Numbered from the stretch's first letter, positions 52,597 through 61,694 are shown. The stretch is DNA of 64,000 bases from Kitasatospora viridis (GCF_007829815.1 NZ_VIWT01000002.1:620001-684000); one strand, 5' to 3'. The notes: generated from the letters alone by a model not told the origin. Made by a program: numbers and translations.

Positions 52597-55365
52597 TCAG
52601 AGCAGGTCGTCGTCCCACTGCGCCAGCAGGATGTCGCCAAGATCGCCGCCGGTTTCTTCCCCCACCCCGTCGTGAAGAGGTTGTTCGGTCCAGATGACCT
52701 TGCCGCGGGATGTGTAGCGGGTGCCCCAGCGTTCGGCGAACTGAGCGACCAGGAACAACCCCCGTCCGCCCTCGTCGGAGGCTCGGGCCCGCCGCAGGTG
52801 GGGGGACGTGTTGCTGGCGTCGGAGATCTCGCAGACCAGACTTCGGTCGTGAAGCAGCCGGACATGGATCGGCTCGGTGCCGTACCGGATGGCGTTGGTG
52901 ATCAGCTCACTGAGGATCAGCTCGGTGTTGAACTGGATCTCCTCCAGCCCCCACTCCTGCAGTTGACGGGCGCATTCGGTGCGGATGGGGGCGACGGCGG
53001 CCGGGTCGCTGGGGACGTCCCAGTCGGCGACCCTCACCGGGTCCAGCAGCCGGGTGCGGGCCACCAGCAGTGCGACGTCATCGCGGGGGCGGGCAGGCAC
53101 CATCGCGCTGAAGACCGCCTCGCAGGTCTCCTCCGGGGCCCGCCCCGCAGCGTCGCCGAGTGCATCCCGCAGCGAGTCCAGACCGACGTCGAGGTCTCGG
53201 TCGCGGTCCTCGACGAGCCCGTTGGTGTACAGCACCAGGTTGGATCCCGCCGCCAGCTGCAGCTCGGCGACCTCGAACGGCAGGCTCCCGCCCAGGCCAA
53301 GGGGCGGGGAGAGGGGAACATCCGGGAACGTCACGGTGCCGTCGGGGCCGACGAGGGCGGGCCCGAGGTGGCCGGCCCGCGCCACGGTGCACCGTCCGGA
53401 GACCGGATCGTAGATGGCGTACAGGCACCTGGCCCCGGTGATTCCCGCTCCCTGCTCCTCGCGAGCCTCGTCCCGGTCGATCCGGGCGACCAGCTCATCG
53501 AGGCGCGCGAGAATCTCGTCGGGAGGCAGGTCGAGAGCGGAGAAGTTGTGCACCGCGGTGCGCAGGCGGCCCATGGTGGCCGCGGCGTGCAGGCCGTGGC
53601 CGACCACGTCTCCCACCACCAGGGCCGTCCGGGTGCCCGGGAGGGGGATGACGTCGAACCAGTCACCGCCCACACCGGGCTGGGCGGACCGGTATCGGTG
53701 GGCGACCTCCAGCGAGGACAACTCGGGCACCCCGTGGGGCAGCAGGCTGCGCTGCAGGGCGACGGCCAGGGCGTGTTCCCTGGTGTACCGGCGGGCGTTG
53801 TCCAGGCACACCGCCGCCCGGGCCGCCAGCTCCTCGGCGAAGGTCACGTCGTCCTGCTCGAACGGATCGTTCTCGGCCCGCCAGAAGTTGACCATCCCCA
53901 GGACGACCCCGCGGGCCTGCAAGGGCGCCGTGATCAGTGAGTGGAGCCCGTACGCCAGGATCCTGCGAGCCGACTCCGGGTCCTGGGCCCGCCAGCCGTG
54001 GGCAGCCCGCAAGTCCGCCTCGATCACCGCGCGGCCGTGCTCCACCACGGCGGCCGGCGGAGTGGAAGGGGCGAACCGGATCAGTTCACCGACGGGGATC
54101 AGCGGGTGATCGGCGTGGATGCCACTGACCGCGACACGCCGCATCTCGGTGCTCGCGCCGGCCGGCTCCTCTCCGCGCAACACCAGGTCCAGCAACTCGA
54201 CGGTGACGAAGTCGGCGAACCGTGGGACGGCCGCCTGCGCCAGTTCCTCGGCCGTGTGCGCCACGTCGAGGGTGGTGCCGATCCTGAGCCCCGCCTCGTA
54301 CAGCAGGGTGAGCCGCTCCCGCGCCACCTCGGCCCGGCCTGCGAGCGCCCGCAGTTCGGTGGTGTCCCGCAAGGTCGCCACCCAGCCCGGCGGTTCCTGC
54401 GGGCCAGTTGATCGGACATTGACGGCCAGCAACCGGTCCCCGGCCAGGTGGACTTCGTCCGTGGCCACCCGCCCCGAGGCGAGCAGCCCGGCCACCCCGG
54501 CCTCCAGGCCCAGCCCGGTGACCGGCCGCCCCTCGCAGTCCGGCGGCAGGTCCAACAGTCGTCGCGCCTCGTCGTTGGCCAGCAGCAACTGCCCGTCCCC
54601 GTCGACGATCACCACACCCTCGCGCACCGCGTGCAGTACGGCGTCGTGGTGCTCGTACATCCGGGTCATCGCGGCCGGCCCCAGCCCTCGGGTCTGACGC
54701 CGCAACCGCCGCGATACCAGTGCCGTCCCGCCTGCGGCCACCGCCAGCACCCCCGCTGCCGTTCCCAGTACCACCGGCAGCTGTCGGTCCACCGCGTTGT
54801 GCACGTTCCTGACTTTGATGCCGACGCCGACCGTGCCGACGGCCGGACCCTCCGGTTGGGTGACGGGGACGAGCGCGACCACCACGGCCAAGCCGTCGGA
54901 CGTCTTGGTCGTGAGCGTCGAGGCCTTGTCCGGGGGCGTGCCCGAACCGGTGACATGCGTGCCGATCATGGCAGTGTCGGGGTTGGCGTAGGTGATGCCA
55001 TTCGAGCCCCACACCACGATGAAGTCGACACCGGCCGCTTGCTGCGTTCCCTGTGCCTGCGGCTGCAACACCGCGGCTGGATCCGCGCTGGTCAGCGCCG
55101 CTACGGTCCCCGGGGCGTGAGCGACTGCTTCAGCGACGGCGAGTGACCGCCGACCGGCCTCGTTCTCGCTGTCACGCCGAGCCTGCAGGACCAGCGCGAC
55201 AACCGCGGCGGCGATGAGAAGCACCACGACCACCACCTGCGAGGCGAACACTTGACCCGCGATACTGCGAAGGCCCGGCACGGAGCGCAGACGCTCCGCT
55301 GGAGACCGGTGAGGAGCCTCGCGCTCGTGCTCCACCCGGGTGCGCTTTCCTTCCTGCGAACTCAA
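52597..55365 (-). CDS. Membrane sensor SpoIIE phosphatase with PAS, GAF and HATPase domains
   Basis: A protein of up to 922 residues. Two membrane helices (about 40-62 and 197-218) flank an extracytoplasmic sensor. After them come PAS (about 235-345), GAF (355-515), SpoIIE/PP2C phosphatase (545-750; GDWFDVIPLPG, VGDVVGHGL) and a C-terminal HATPase anti-sigma-like domain (765-890; NTELILSELITNAIRYG). Such proteins act in partner-switching control of sigma factors. The start is uncertain: the first codon is TTG with a poor ribosome site, and a GTG ten codons in is possible. It is convergent with the GH78 gene and has no neighbouring anti-sigma antagonist gene. Confidence 0.88.
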   Translation of the reverse strand: MSSQEGKRTRVEHEREAPHRSPAERLRSVPGLRSIAGQVFASQVVVVVLLIAAAVVALVLQARRDSENEAGRRSLAVAEAVAHAPGTVAALTSADPAAVLQPQAQGTQQAAGVDFIVVWGSNGITYANPDTAMIGTHVTGSGTPPDKASTLTTKTSDGLAVVVALVPVTQPEGPAVGTVGVGIKVRNVHNAVDRQLPVVLGTAAGVLAVAAGGTALVSRRLRRQTRGLGPAAMTRMYEHHDAVLHAVREGVVIVDGDGQLLLANDEARRLLDLPPDCEGRPVTGLGLEAGVAGLLASGRVATDEVHLAGDRLLAVNVRSTGPQEPPGWVATLRDTTELRALAGRAEVARERLTLLYEAGLRIGTTLDVAHTAEELAQAAVPRFADFVTVELLDLVLRGEEPAGASTEMRRVAVSGIHADHPLIPVGELIRFAPSTPPAAVVEHGRAVIEADLRAAHGWRAQDPESARRILAYGLHSLITAPLQARGVVLGMVNFWRAENDPFEQDDVTFAEELAARAAVCLDNARRYTREHALAVALQRSLLPHGVPELSSLEVAHRYRSAQPGVGGDWFDVIPLPGTRTALVVGDVVGHGLHAAATMGRLRTAVHNFSALDLPPDEILARLDELVARIDRDEAREEQGAGITGARCLYAIYDPVSGRCTVARAGHLGPALVGPDGTVTFPDVPLSPPLGLGGSLPFEVAELQLAAGSNLVLYTNGLVEDRDRDLDVGLDSLRDALGDAAGRAPEETCEAVFSAMVPARPRDDVALLVARTRLLDPVRVADWDVPSDPAAVAPIRTECARQLQEWGLEEIQFNTELILSELITNAIRYGTEPIHVRLLHDRSLVCEISDASNTSPHLRRARASDEGGRGLFLVAQFAERWGTRYTSRGKVIWTEQPLHDGVGEETGGDLGDILLAQWDDDLL

Positions 55366-55726
55366 AAGATCACGCCAACCCTTTTCCGATGAACCTGGAC
55401 GCGGCTGGAGCCCAGAATCGACGGAAAACCCGTCCGTAAACCTCTTCCTAGCACCTGGTCCCAGTGCGGGCGAGTGCGTGATACGGGCTGTCCCGGTGCA
55501 GGTCAGGTGAGCTGTGATCGACCGTACGTCGAGGCCGCACCGGTTCGGCTACCTCCGGTGCCGGTGCAACCCTGGCCCCAGCTCGCGCGAAGGCCCGCCG
55601 TAGCGGGTGCACCGTCATCAGCGAGCAGATGCCCGCTGTCGACGGAGAGCCAATTCCCCAGGCGGAAAGGCAAGTGATTCCCCATCAGCCGCGCAGCTCG
55701 CCGAGCCGACCAGGGGGCACCGGAAT
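55366..55726. other. Non-coding gap before the IS630 remnant
   Basis: About 360 bases with only short frames on both strands. No recognisable gene, hairpin or operator is seen. It holds the leftward promoter of the SpoIIE gene. Confidence 0.45.
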
Positions 55727-55965
55727 TCAGGGCGGAGGACGACCCAGTGGAGCGAGCCGTTCTTGGATACTTACTGGCTTCGGCTCGTCAGGGTGACGTT
55801 GGGGGGCGAGGGTCAGGCCGGTGCCGGCTATGAAGCCGTTGAGGGTGTCGGGCTGGTACTGCGGGCGCTTGAGCCGGTTGCGGACGAGGGCTTCGAGTCG
55901 GTCGAGCGCGACCACGGCGAGGTTGGCGAGGGCGCGCTTGACGTGTGCCCAGACCCATTCGACCG
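55727..55965 (-). pseudogene. C-terminal remnant of an IS630-type transposase
   Basis: On the minus strand the frame reads TVEWVWAHVKRALANLAVVA, then RLEALVRNRLKR, ending in FIAGTGLTL and a short tail to the stop. This is the C-terminal end of IS630/DDE-superfamily transposases common in Streptomyces. The N-terminal catalytic part is missing; the frame breaks near 55965 where it meets unrelated sequence. No terminal repeats are apparent. Confidence 0.75.
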
Positions 55966-56229
55966 TGCGGGAACGGTAGCGGGGGCTGCCTGGCGGAGAC
56001 GGCGGGTTCAGGGCGGTCAGCTGACGGGTGGGAGAGCGGCGGCGGTGGCAGGGGCACCCTGCTCGATCCTCGCGAACTGCCGAACGTGGACCGGATCTCC
56101 GAGGACAGCGCGGACGACGACGCCTTCCCGCTCACGCCCGCGCAGCGCGACCAGCTGATCGTCGCCGCCAAGGACGACGGTTTCCGTGTCGTGCTGAACC
56201 GCGACGGCTACCTCGTCGTGCACGGATAG
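55945..56229 (+). CDS. Small hypothetical protein, possibly a gene fragment
   Basis: A 94-codon frame in which only the last 50 or so residues look coding (NVDRISEDSADDDAF, LTPAQRDQLIVAAKDDGF, then RVVLNRDGYLVVHG). A GTG at 56086 would give a 47-residue acidic protein. The first half overlaps the transposase remnant and is Gly/Arg-rich, so this may be the 3' end of a gene cut by the IS insertion. I do not recognise the family. It converges with the LuxR gene, five bases away. Confidence 0.35.
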   Translation: MPRPIRPCGNGSGGCLAETAGSGRSADGWESGGGGRGTLLDPRELPNVDRISEDSADDDAFPLTPAQRDQLIVAAKDDGFRVVLNRDGYLVVHG

Positions 56230-56234
56230 GCCGA

Positions 56235-57284
56235 TCAGCAGGAGAGAGTAGCGACCAACTCGTCGCGGCCGTTCACCCGGATCTTGCGGTAGATGGCCTT
56301 GAGATGGTCGTTGGTCGTGTGCTGCGACAGGTCGAGGGTGTGGGAGATCTGTTTGCTGGAGCGGCCGTCCAGGACCTGGTCGATCACCGTGCGTTCCCGG
56401 GGTGTGAGGCCGTACCACGCGGCGACCGCGGGCAGGAGTTGGCCGGCACCGGCCGCCTGGATGGTGACGGCCACCTCGCCGCGTCGGGCGCCGGTCAGCA
56501 GTTGGGCCTGCAGCGCGGCGAAGCCGTGGCTGGTCGGGATGCGGCTGAGCACGGGTTCGCTCTGGCGGCGGGCGGCGGCCGCGACGTTCCAGAGGGTCAG
56601 AGAGAGGTCCTCGTCCGTGTCGAGGATCAAGTCGGGAAAGCACGTCCGGAGCCATTCGCGCCCGGTCGGGGTCGCGGAGGCGAGGCCGTCGTTCTCGTCG
56701 ATGACGAGCACGCCGGGCGGCATCGCGGTGCGCAGGGGATGCGGCCTGGCGCGGCCGACGTAACCGCGCAGCGAGGCGGCCAGCGGCGCCGCGACCTGCC
56801 GCGCGTTGTCGATGTCGGCCGGGGTGAACGGCGGGCGGCGACGCTCGCGCAGCAGGATCAGCGTGCCCCAGTGCGCGGCGCGATCGACCAGGTCGAGCCG
56901 CATCTCGCTGCCCCAGCCGTCGTCGGCCATGCTGTCGAGCAGCGGCACGACGCCCGGCGGCGCGGTGGCCGTCGTGTCCCGCACCGCGACAGTTGGGCGG
57001 CTCGTGGGCCGGTCGGCGGGTCGCCGGGGCGGGTAAGGCTGCTGATCGAGCAGCCCGGCCGCCTTGATGCGGCGGAAGTGGGCGCAGCTGTAGCCCTGGT
57101 GCTCGACCAGGAAGCAGCCGACGCCGGTGACCGGATCCTTGCCGGAAAGCATGTACCCGTCGTGCGGCACGAGCCGGTGCAGCTGGCGGGCCAGCTCGCC
57201 ACCGAGGTCGGCCAGGCTGTCAGCGCGTGCGGCAGCCTGCCGCGCGGCGTGGGCGACGAGCAGTGGCGCGGGCGCGGGGGACAC
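56235..57284 (-). CDS. LuxR-family transcriptional regulator
   Basis: A 349-residue protein with a C-terminal LuxR HTH (about residues 285-345: LTPRERTVIDQVLDGRSSKQ onward, with HTTNDHLKAIYRKI). The N-terminal 270 residues resemble a GAF-like sensor (HDGYMLSGKDPVTGVGCFLV, WGTLILLRERRRPPF). The GTG start (VSPAPAPLL) is set by loss of coding character upstream; no strong ribosome site is seen. It diverges from a secreted-protein gene, which may be its target. Confidence 0.82.
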   Translation of the reverse strand: MSPAPAPLLVAHAARQAAARADSLADLGGELARQLHRLVPHDGYMLSGKDPVTGVGCFLVEHQGYSCAHFRRIKAAGLLDQQPYPPRRPADRPTSRPTVAVRDTTATAPPGVVPLLDSMADDGWGSEMRLDLVDRAAHWGTLILLRERRRPPFTPADIDNARQVAAPLAASLRGYVGRARPHPLRTAMPPGVLVIDENDGLASATPTGREWLRTCFPDLILDTDEDLSLTLWNVAAAARRQSEPVLSRIPTSHGFAALQAQLLTGARRGEVAVTIQAAGAGQLLPAVAAWYGLTPRERTVIDQVLDGRSSKQISHTLDLSQHTTNDHLKAIYRKIRVNGRDELVATLSC

Positions 57285-57423
57285 CGCAGGAGTATCGCAA
57301 CCGGCTCCCCCTAGGTCTAGGGATATGCGCCGCGTATCCCGGGGCGGACAGTGGAACTCGGCCGGGCAGTCATTGCCCTGCCGCTCACTGTCAGTCAGCA
57401 GAAGCAGAGGATGAGGAGTACTC

Positions 57424-57969
57424 GTGCGTCGATTCCTGGTGGTTGCCCTGTCCGTTTCCGCCCTACTCGCAGGTGGCACGGTGTCCGCCGCCGCGAGCAG
57501 CGCCGACGCGCGGTCCGCGCCGTCTGCCGCGTCACACGACGGCTGGGTGCCCGATCCGATCCCGCCGTCATATGACGCGCCCGCCGGGCTGCTGTGCGAC
57601 TTCCCCGTGCACTGGGACGTGACGGTGAATCAGGTGCGCACGAAGGTCGTCGAGACCTACCCGGACGGCAAGCCCGAGCGGCAGCTGGCCACCGGTGCGC
57701 TGTTCCTCAACGTCAGCAACGCCGCCACCGGCGCGAGCACCCTCGTGGACGCCAGTGGCAGTGCTGTGATCGACTACGGCACCGACGGCTCAATGGTCTG
57801 GCACGTGGTCGGGCCGGTCATCGCGCTCGCGCCCGCGGGCCGCAGCAACCTGCCGCGCGGCCTCTACACCATCGACGGCGTCTACCGGATCGAGTACAGC
57901 GCGACCGGATTCAAGACCGTCACGCTCGTGCACGGCACTGTCCACAACCTCTGCGGCGACCTCGGCTAG
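57424..57969 (+). CDS. Secreted protein of unknown function
   Basis: A 181-residue exported protein. A signal peptide of about 24-30 residues (RRFLVVALSVSALLAGGTVS) is followed by a beta-rich domain with two cysteines (GLLCDFP and HNLCGD) that could form a disulfide. GAGGATGAGGAG precedes the GTG start. It diverges from the LuxR gene. No family is recognised; similar small secreted beta proteins are common in streptomycetes. Confidence 0.8.
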   Translation: MRRFLVVALSVSALLAGGTVSAAASSADARSAPSAASHDGWVPDPIPPSYDAPAGLLCDFPVHWDVTVNQVRTKVVETYPDGKPERQLATGALFLNVSNAATGASTLVDASGSAVIDYGTDGSMVWHVVGPVIALAPAGRSNLPRGLYTIDGVYRIEYSATGFKTVTLVHGTVHNLCGDLG

Positions 57970-58458
57970 TTGCTCTGACCGGGATGGTTCGCCGGATTGG
58001 TGCTGCGGGCGGTTGGAGGTGCGGCGACGTCCGTGGGTCCGACCGTTGGGGGTGTGGTGGCAGAGCCTGTCCGTGTGCGCAGGTTGACCGACCTGGCTCG
58101 CGGTCGGCGTCGCGGTCCTGGGCGCCGCGCTCGCCGCTCAGACGTGACGAGTGCTGATGGGTGCTCAGGCGGCTAGCTTCACGGGGGAGGTGGGGCAGTC
58201 CGAGCACCTCCGTCTCCTCACGGGTGGCACGATCGAAGGCCGGCCGCAGCTCGGGCCAGGTCTCCTGGGTCTCCCAGGAGAGGATGTCGGCGTTGGTCCG
58301 GCCGATCCGCGGCACCTCCGGGGCCGTCGTCGCACCGCGTCCGGCGAGCCGTATGCCCCGCGCGCAAATCGGCGAGGGTCGCCGCGCCAGCCGTGCAGCA
58401 GCAGCTCCGCGCTCTCGCGGCTTTCTCGGGTCCACGGCTATTGCTGACCAGGCGTCAG

Positions 58459-58482
58459 TTGACAATTACGGTATGCATACCG
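58459..58482 (+). promoter_or_regulatory. TTGACA promoter hexamer with GntR-like palindrome
   Basis: TTGACA (58459-58464) is followed after four bases by the perfect palindrome CGGTATGCATACCG (58469-58482). GTATGCATAC is typical of FCD-type GntR operators. It stands in an AT-richer patch with no obvious downstream gene on this strand, so it may be an orphan promoter left by rearrangement. Confidence 0.45.
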
Positions 58483-58532
58483 GAATTGCAGCAAGGGGTG
58501 CTTGCGCTCTTTGTCACAGCCGAATGGTATGT

Positions 58533-58585
58533 AGGTGAGTGGGTGGACCTTGGCGCTTCCGTCGTCAGGGTCCACCCACTCACCT
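58533..58585. terminator. Hairpin terminator after the DUF397 gene
   Basis: A perfect 17-bp stem (58533-58549 with 58569-58585) and a 19-base loop, starting ten bases after the DUF397 stop on the minus strand. Confidence 0.75.
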
Positions 58586-58594
58586 GTTCACCCG

Positions 58595-58822
58595 TTACAG
58601 CTGGACCGGGAACTCCCCGGCCTTGACAGCGTCGAGGAAGCCCTGGAACGCCGCGGGCTCGAACTTCAGGACCGGGCCGCGGCCGTGCTGCTTGGTGTCG
58701 CGGACCGGGATGGCGCCGGCAGGGGTGCGGCCGACCTCGACGCAGCTGTTGCCGGCCTCGCTGCTGTAGCTGGACTTGGCCCAGCTGTAGCCGCCCTGGT
58801 CGAGGGTGGTGCCATGTTGCAT
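58595..58822 (-). CDS. DUF397 protein
   Basis: A 75-residue DUF397 protein with the family pattern WAKSSYSSEAGNSCVEV and VRDTKQHGRGPVL, and FQGFLDAVKAGEF at the end. Family members usually form pairs with an XRE/DUF5753 regulator in actinomycete development and stress. The ATG giving MQHGTTL is favoured since AAAGGA lies at proper spacing; two residues could be added. Its partner just upstream is only a truncated remnant, so this copy may be orphaned. Confidence 0.88.
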   Translation of the reverse strand: MQHGTTLDQGGYSWAKSSYSSEAGNSCVEVGRTPAGAIPVRDTKQHGRGPVLKFEPAAFQGFLDAVKAGEFPVQL

Positions 58823-58832
58823 GATCATCCTT

Positions 58833-59054
58833 TCAGTCAGCCCAACTGCTCTTGCTCTTCAGGGTTGCCTGCAAGTATGACCGGGTCGCCTGCGGGTCGA
58901 GTGCTTGGGACATCAGCAGCTCAAACTGGCGGTTGTGGCGGGCGAGCTTCGTGGGCTGGTCCTTGAAGGCCATGTCCTGTTCCGTATAGGCGACGCCGTC
59001 GCCCGGCAGGTCGCTGAACAGGTAGATGGCGAAACTGCCGGTGGTTCCGACGTG
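58833..59054 (-). pseudogene. Truncated XRE-family regulator (DUF5753 tail)
   Basis: A 73-residue open stretch matching the C-terminal end of DUF5753-type XRE regulators: GSFAIYLFSDLPGDGVAYTE, then QDMAFKDQPTKLARHNRQFE and a final helix ending KSKSSWAD. An in-frame TAG at 59055-59057 interrupts it and no HTH is found upstream. It lies ten bases before the DUF397 start, the normal order for such a pair. Confidence 0.8.
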
Positions 59055-59429
59055 CTAGCCAGAGTTCGAACCAGCCCTCCGGCGGGTCCTCGCTGAACAG
59101 CACCTGGTTGCGCCGCTCGGCGCGCTCGAAAGCCTTGTCGAGCGGGCCGGCGGGCTGCTGGAATGGCCCGGCCCGCCCATGGTCCTGGCCTGGCCCAAGG
59201 CCTGACCCACCACAGAGTGCCGGGAGGTCTGCGGGTCCTGGGCGCACCAGGATGCACATGAGCACCGCGCTACTGGACGTCTTCGAACTCCACGTCCGCA
59301 ACACCGTGTTGGGCGCGATGCGCGAGTCACTGCCAGAGCGGCGAGTGTGGCCAACCGGGATACAACGGGCCGGCTCACCGGTGTGGTCGCCGGGGGCGTA
59401 GCGGCTCCAGACGCCGCTGGTGCCGTCTG
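59055..59429. other. Mixed gene fragments
   Basis: No intact gene. The minus strand near 59065-59155 reads DKAFERAERRNQVLFSEDPP followed by EGWFELW, which looks like a coding fragment of another protein. The plus strand from 59255 reads MSTALLDVFELHVRNTVLGA and then stops making sense. Both look like relics. Confidence 0.4.
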
Positions 59430-59579
59430 GAGGCGAGGCGGCGTGCGCACAACCGGCCGGGCTTCGCGGCGCAGTTGACGACGGTGCGGTTCCTGGGGCA
59501 GTTCATGTCTGACCCGTGGCAGGTGCCGCTGGTGGTGACAGGCTACCTGGTCAAGCAGTTGGGGATCGCTGACACCTCG
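59430..59579 (+). pseudogene. Tn3-family transposase fragment (DUF4158 part)
   Basis: The plus-strand frame reads EARRRAHNRPGFAAQLTTVR, then FLGQFMSDPWQVPLVVTGYL and VKQLGIADTS. This matches the N-terminal DUF4158 region of Tn3-family transposases. Similarity ends abruptly after about 50 codons and neither the catalytic core nor inverted repeats are present. Confidence 0.65.
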
Positions 59580-59706
59580 GTAGCTCCAACTGGCGCTGCT
59601 GGCACTGCCGGTAGCGTGCGGAACAGCCCGCGCGGTTGCCAGGCAGCAGGTAAACTCACTGCGCAGAGGCCCACCAGGGGGGAGGGTCGCGCACCAAGGG
59701 GGAACT

Positions 59707-59967
59707 ATGCCCGGAGGCATGACCGGAGGCTTCACCAAGGCCGTCGCAGTCCTCGCTCTCGCCGCAGGCGTCACTGCCCCGGCCGTTGGCGTGAGCATCG
59801 GCGCTGACGGCACCGCCCGCCCGTTGGCAGGAGGCGTGCACTCGACCAACAGCGCCCCGGCCCCGGCGAACATCGGCGGGGTCATCAACCGCTCCACCGT
59901 CTCCCCGGACCCGGGTGATTTCACCGGCGGGGGCGCGGTCCAGCCCGGCGGCGTGCAGCTCACCTAG
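59707..59967 (+). CDS. Small secreted Gly/Ala-rich protein
   Basis: An 86-residue protein with an N-terminal hydrophobic segment (FTKAVAVLALAAGVTAPAVG) that fits a signal peptide, then a low-complexity tail rich in Gly, Pro and Asn. AAGGGGGA lies upstream of the ATG. No family is recognised. It is short and low in complexity, so expression is not certain. Confidence 0.55.
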   Translation: MPGGMTGGFTKAVAVLALAAGVTAPAVGVSIGADGTARPLAGGVHSTNSAPAPANIGGVINRSTVSPDPGDFTGGGAVQPGGVQLT

Positions 59968-60183
59968 GAGTAACGGACGGCCCACGCCCGCGGGTTGTGC
60001 TCCCGCTCTGTCTTCTCAGCTGGGGGCGCAGCCCGCTCGCAGGGCGCTGCCGTACAGCGGGTTGTGATCGGTGTCGAGAATGTCCGCCTCCTCGAAGCCG
60101 CCCATCAACTCCTTCGACCCTTCGACCCTTCGACCCGGCCCCGTGGTGTCCGGTGTCCATCCAGTCTGTATAGCCTCGCTGTC

Positions 60184-61155
60184 ATGACGGCTCGCGAACC
60201 CCTCTCCACCTCCTTCACCGCCTCCAGCACAGCGGACGACGTTGTGCGGGGCGTCGACCTCACCGGCATCCGCGCGATCGTGACGGGAGCCTCCTCCGGA
60301 ATCGGGATCGAGACGGCTCGCGCGTTGACCGCAGCCGGGGCGCAGGTGACGCTCGCCGTGCGGAACACGGCTGCGGGTGACGCCGTCGCTGGATCGATCG
60401 AGGGCTCGACCGGAAGGGGCCGGCCCCGAGTCGGCCGGCTGGACTTGGCCGACCAAGCCACCGTCAGCTCGTTCGTCGCCGCGTGGAGTGGCCCGCTCCA
60501 CCTGTTGGTGAACAACGCGGGCGTGGTCACCGGTGGTCTCGAACGAACCCGCGAGGGATGGGAGTTGCAGTTCGCGACCAACCATCTGGGGCACCTGGCA
60601 CTCGCCATCGGCCTGCACGATGCCCTGGCTCTTGGCGCGTCCGAGCGGGACGGGGCGCGGATCGTCTCGCTCAGCTCGACGGCGCACATGCGGTCCGGCG
60701 TCGACTTCGACGACCTCCACTTCGAGAAGCGTAGCTACGACCCGCAGATCGCCTACGCCCAGTCGAAGACGGCGAACTCCCTGTTCGCCGTCGAGGCGAC
60801 CCGCCGGTGGGCGTCCGACGGCATCGTCGCCAACGCAGTGAACCCGGGCGGTGTCGCGACGGGTCTGCAACGGAACTTCACCACGCAGCAGCGTCAGTCG
60901 CTCGACGCGGCCGAGGCCGCCGGTGTCTTCAGGTACAAGACGGTCCAGCAGGGAGCCGCCACCACCATGGTCGCGGCCGTCGCCCCACAGTTCGCCCACT
61001 CCGGCGGCCACTACCTCGACGACTCGCGGGAGGCCTACACCGTGCCGAACGACGCCGACCTCGCGCACCATCCGCACGGCGTCAAACAATGGGCGCTCGA
61101 TCCCGCTCTCGCCGAGCGCCTCTGGACGGTCTCGACCGACCTGCTGCGGGCCTGA
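60184..61155 (+). CDS. Short-chain oxidoreductase, retinol-dehydrogenase-like
   Basis: A 323-residue SDR of the longer oxidoreductase type, with TGASSGIG (34-41), NNAG, SLSSTAHMRSG and catalytic YAQSKTAN, and the PGGVATGLQRN loop. The C-terminal extension after residue 260 (DDSREAYTV, HGVKQWALDP) is usual for the WWOX/retinol dehydrogenase-like group. The ATG at 60184 has no clear ribosome site. It stands alone and is convergent with the Nudix gene; its substrate is unknown. Confidence 0.85.
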   Translation: MTAREPLSTSFTASSTADDVVRGVDLTGIRAIVTGASSGIGIETARALTAAGAQVTLAVRNTAAGDAVAGSIEGSTGRGRPRVGRLDLADQATVSSFVAAWSGPLHLLVNNAGVVTGGLERTREGWELQFATNHLGHLALAIGLHDALALGASERDGARIVSLSSTAHMRSGVDFDDLHFEKRSYDPQIAYAQSKTANSLFAVEATRRWASDGIVANAVNPGGVATGLQRNFTTQQRQSLDAAEAAGVFRYKTVQQGAATTMVAAVAPQFAHSGGHYLDDSREAYTVPNDADLAHHPHGVKQWALDPALAERLWTVSTDLLRA

Positions 61156-61196
61156 GGCCTCCGGGCGCGCCGGCCGGGACCATCAGCGACTCGCTG

Positions 61197-61694
61197 CTAC
61201 GCCACCTGCCCCTGCATCAGGAACCGGCCCGGCACCGGCCCCGTCCCAACGGCAGCCAGCGCTCCCGTGATCCTTCGCACGTGGTACGGCAGGCACGCGT
61301 TCGCCAACTCGCCCACGTGCACCCAGTCGTAGCCGAGCAGGTCCGGCCCCGCCACCTCCTGCGGCCGGGCCGATCCCGCATGCTCGACGCTTAGTCGGCG
61401 CACGAAGACGAAGTTGTATCCCTCCCGCGCCTCCGGCTCCCGATTCGACGGCGAGTAGTCCACCACCGCCAGGTCCGCCCCGCCGAACGGCACCGCGATG
61501 CCCAACTGCAACCGCACGATCCGCTGCACCGCGACCAACGCCGACTCGTCCGGGGCACAGTGCCCACCTGGCAGCCAACCGCAACGGCGCTCCCGCATCC
61601 GAAGGACCATCACCTGGTCGTGGTCCGGGTGCAGCAGCACCGCCTGCGCCCCGATCCGACGCGGGGGCGGGCTCACGTAGTTCGACCTGTCCAT
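61197..61694 (-). CDS. Nudix-fold protein with degenerate Nudix box
   Basis: A 165-residue Nudix-type protein. The box region GGHCAPDE is followed after seven residues by RIVRLQLGI, where active enzymes have REUxEExGU: the arginine and glycine remain but the three catalytic glutamates are replaced by Ile, Leu and Gln. It may therefore be a ligand-binding or weakly active relative. AAAGGAAAC precedes the ATG. It lies 62 bases below the HTH-containing hypothetical gene and is probably cotranscribed with it. Confidence 0.78.
   Translation of the reverse strand: MDRSNYVSPPPRRIGAQAVLLHPDHDQVMVLRMRERRCGWLPGGHCAPDESALVAVQRIVRLQLGIAVPFGGADLAVVDYSPSNREPEAREGYNFVFVRRLSVEHAGSARPQEVAGPDLLGYDWVHVGELANACLPYHVRRITGALAAVGTGPVPGRFLMQGQVA

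Larger units (their letters stand above)
57970..58594. other. Remnant-bearing intergenic region
   Basis: No intact gene is seen. On the minus strand around 58190-58400 a frame reads TTAPEVPRIGRTNADILSWE, then TQETWPELRPAFDRATREET and EVLGLP, which looks like true coding sequence. It has no credible start and decays into Arg/Pro-rich sequence downstream, so it is probably a gene fragment. The right end holds a TTGACA/palindrome element and a hairpin, listed separately. Confidence 0.4.

Noticed and set aside
55727..59579. Active insertion sequence or integrative element
   Set aside because: Only partial transposase frames, no terminal inverted repeats, no integrase and no flanking target duplication could be seen.
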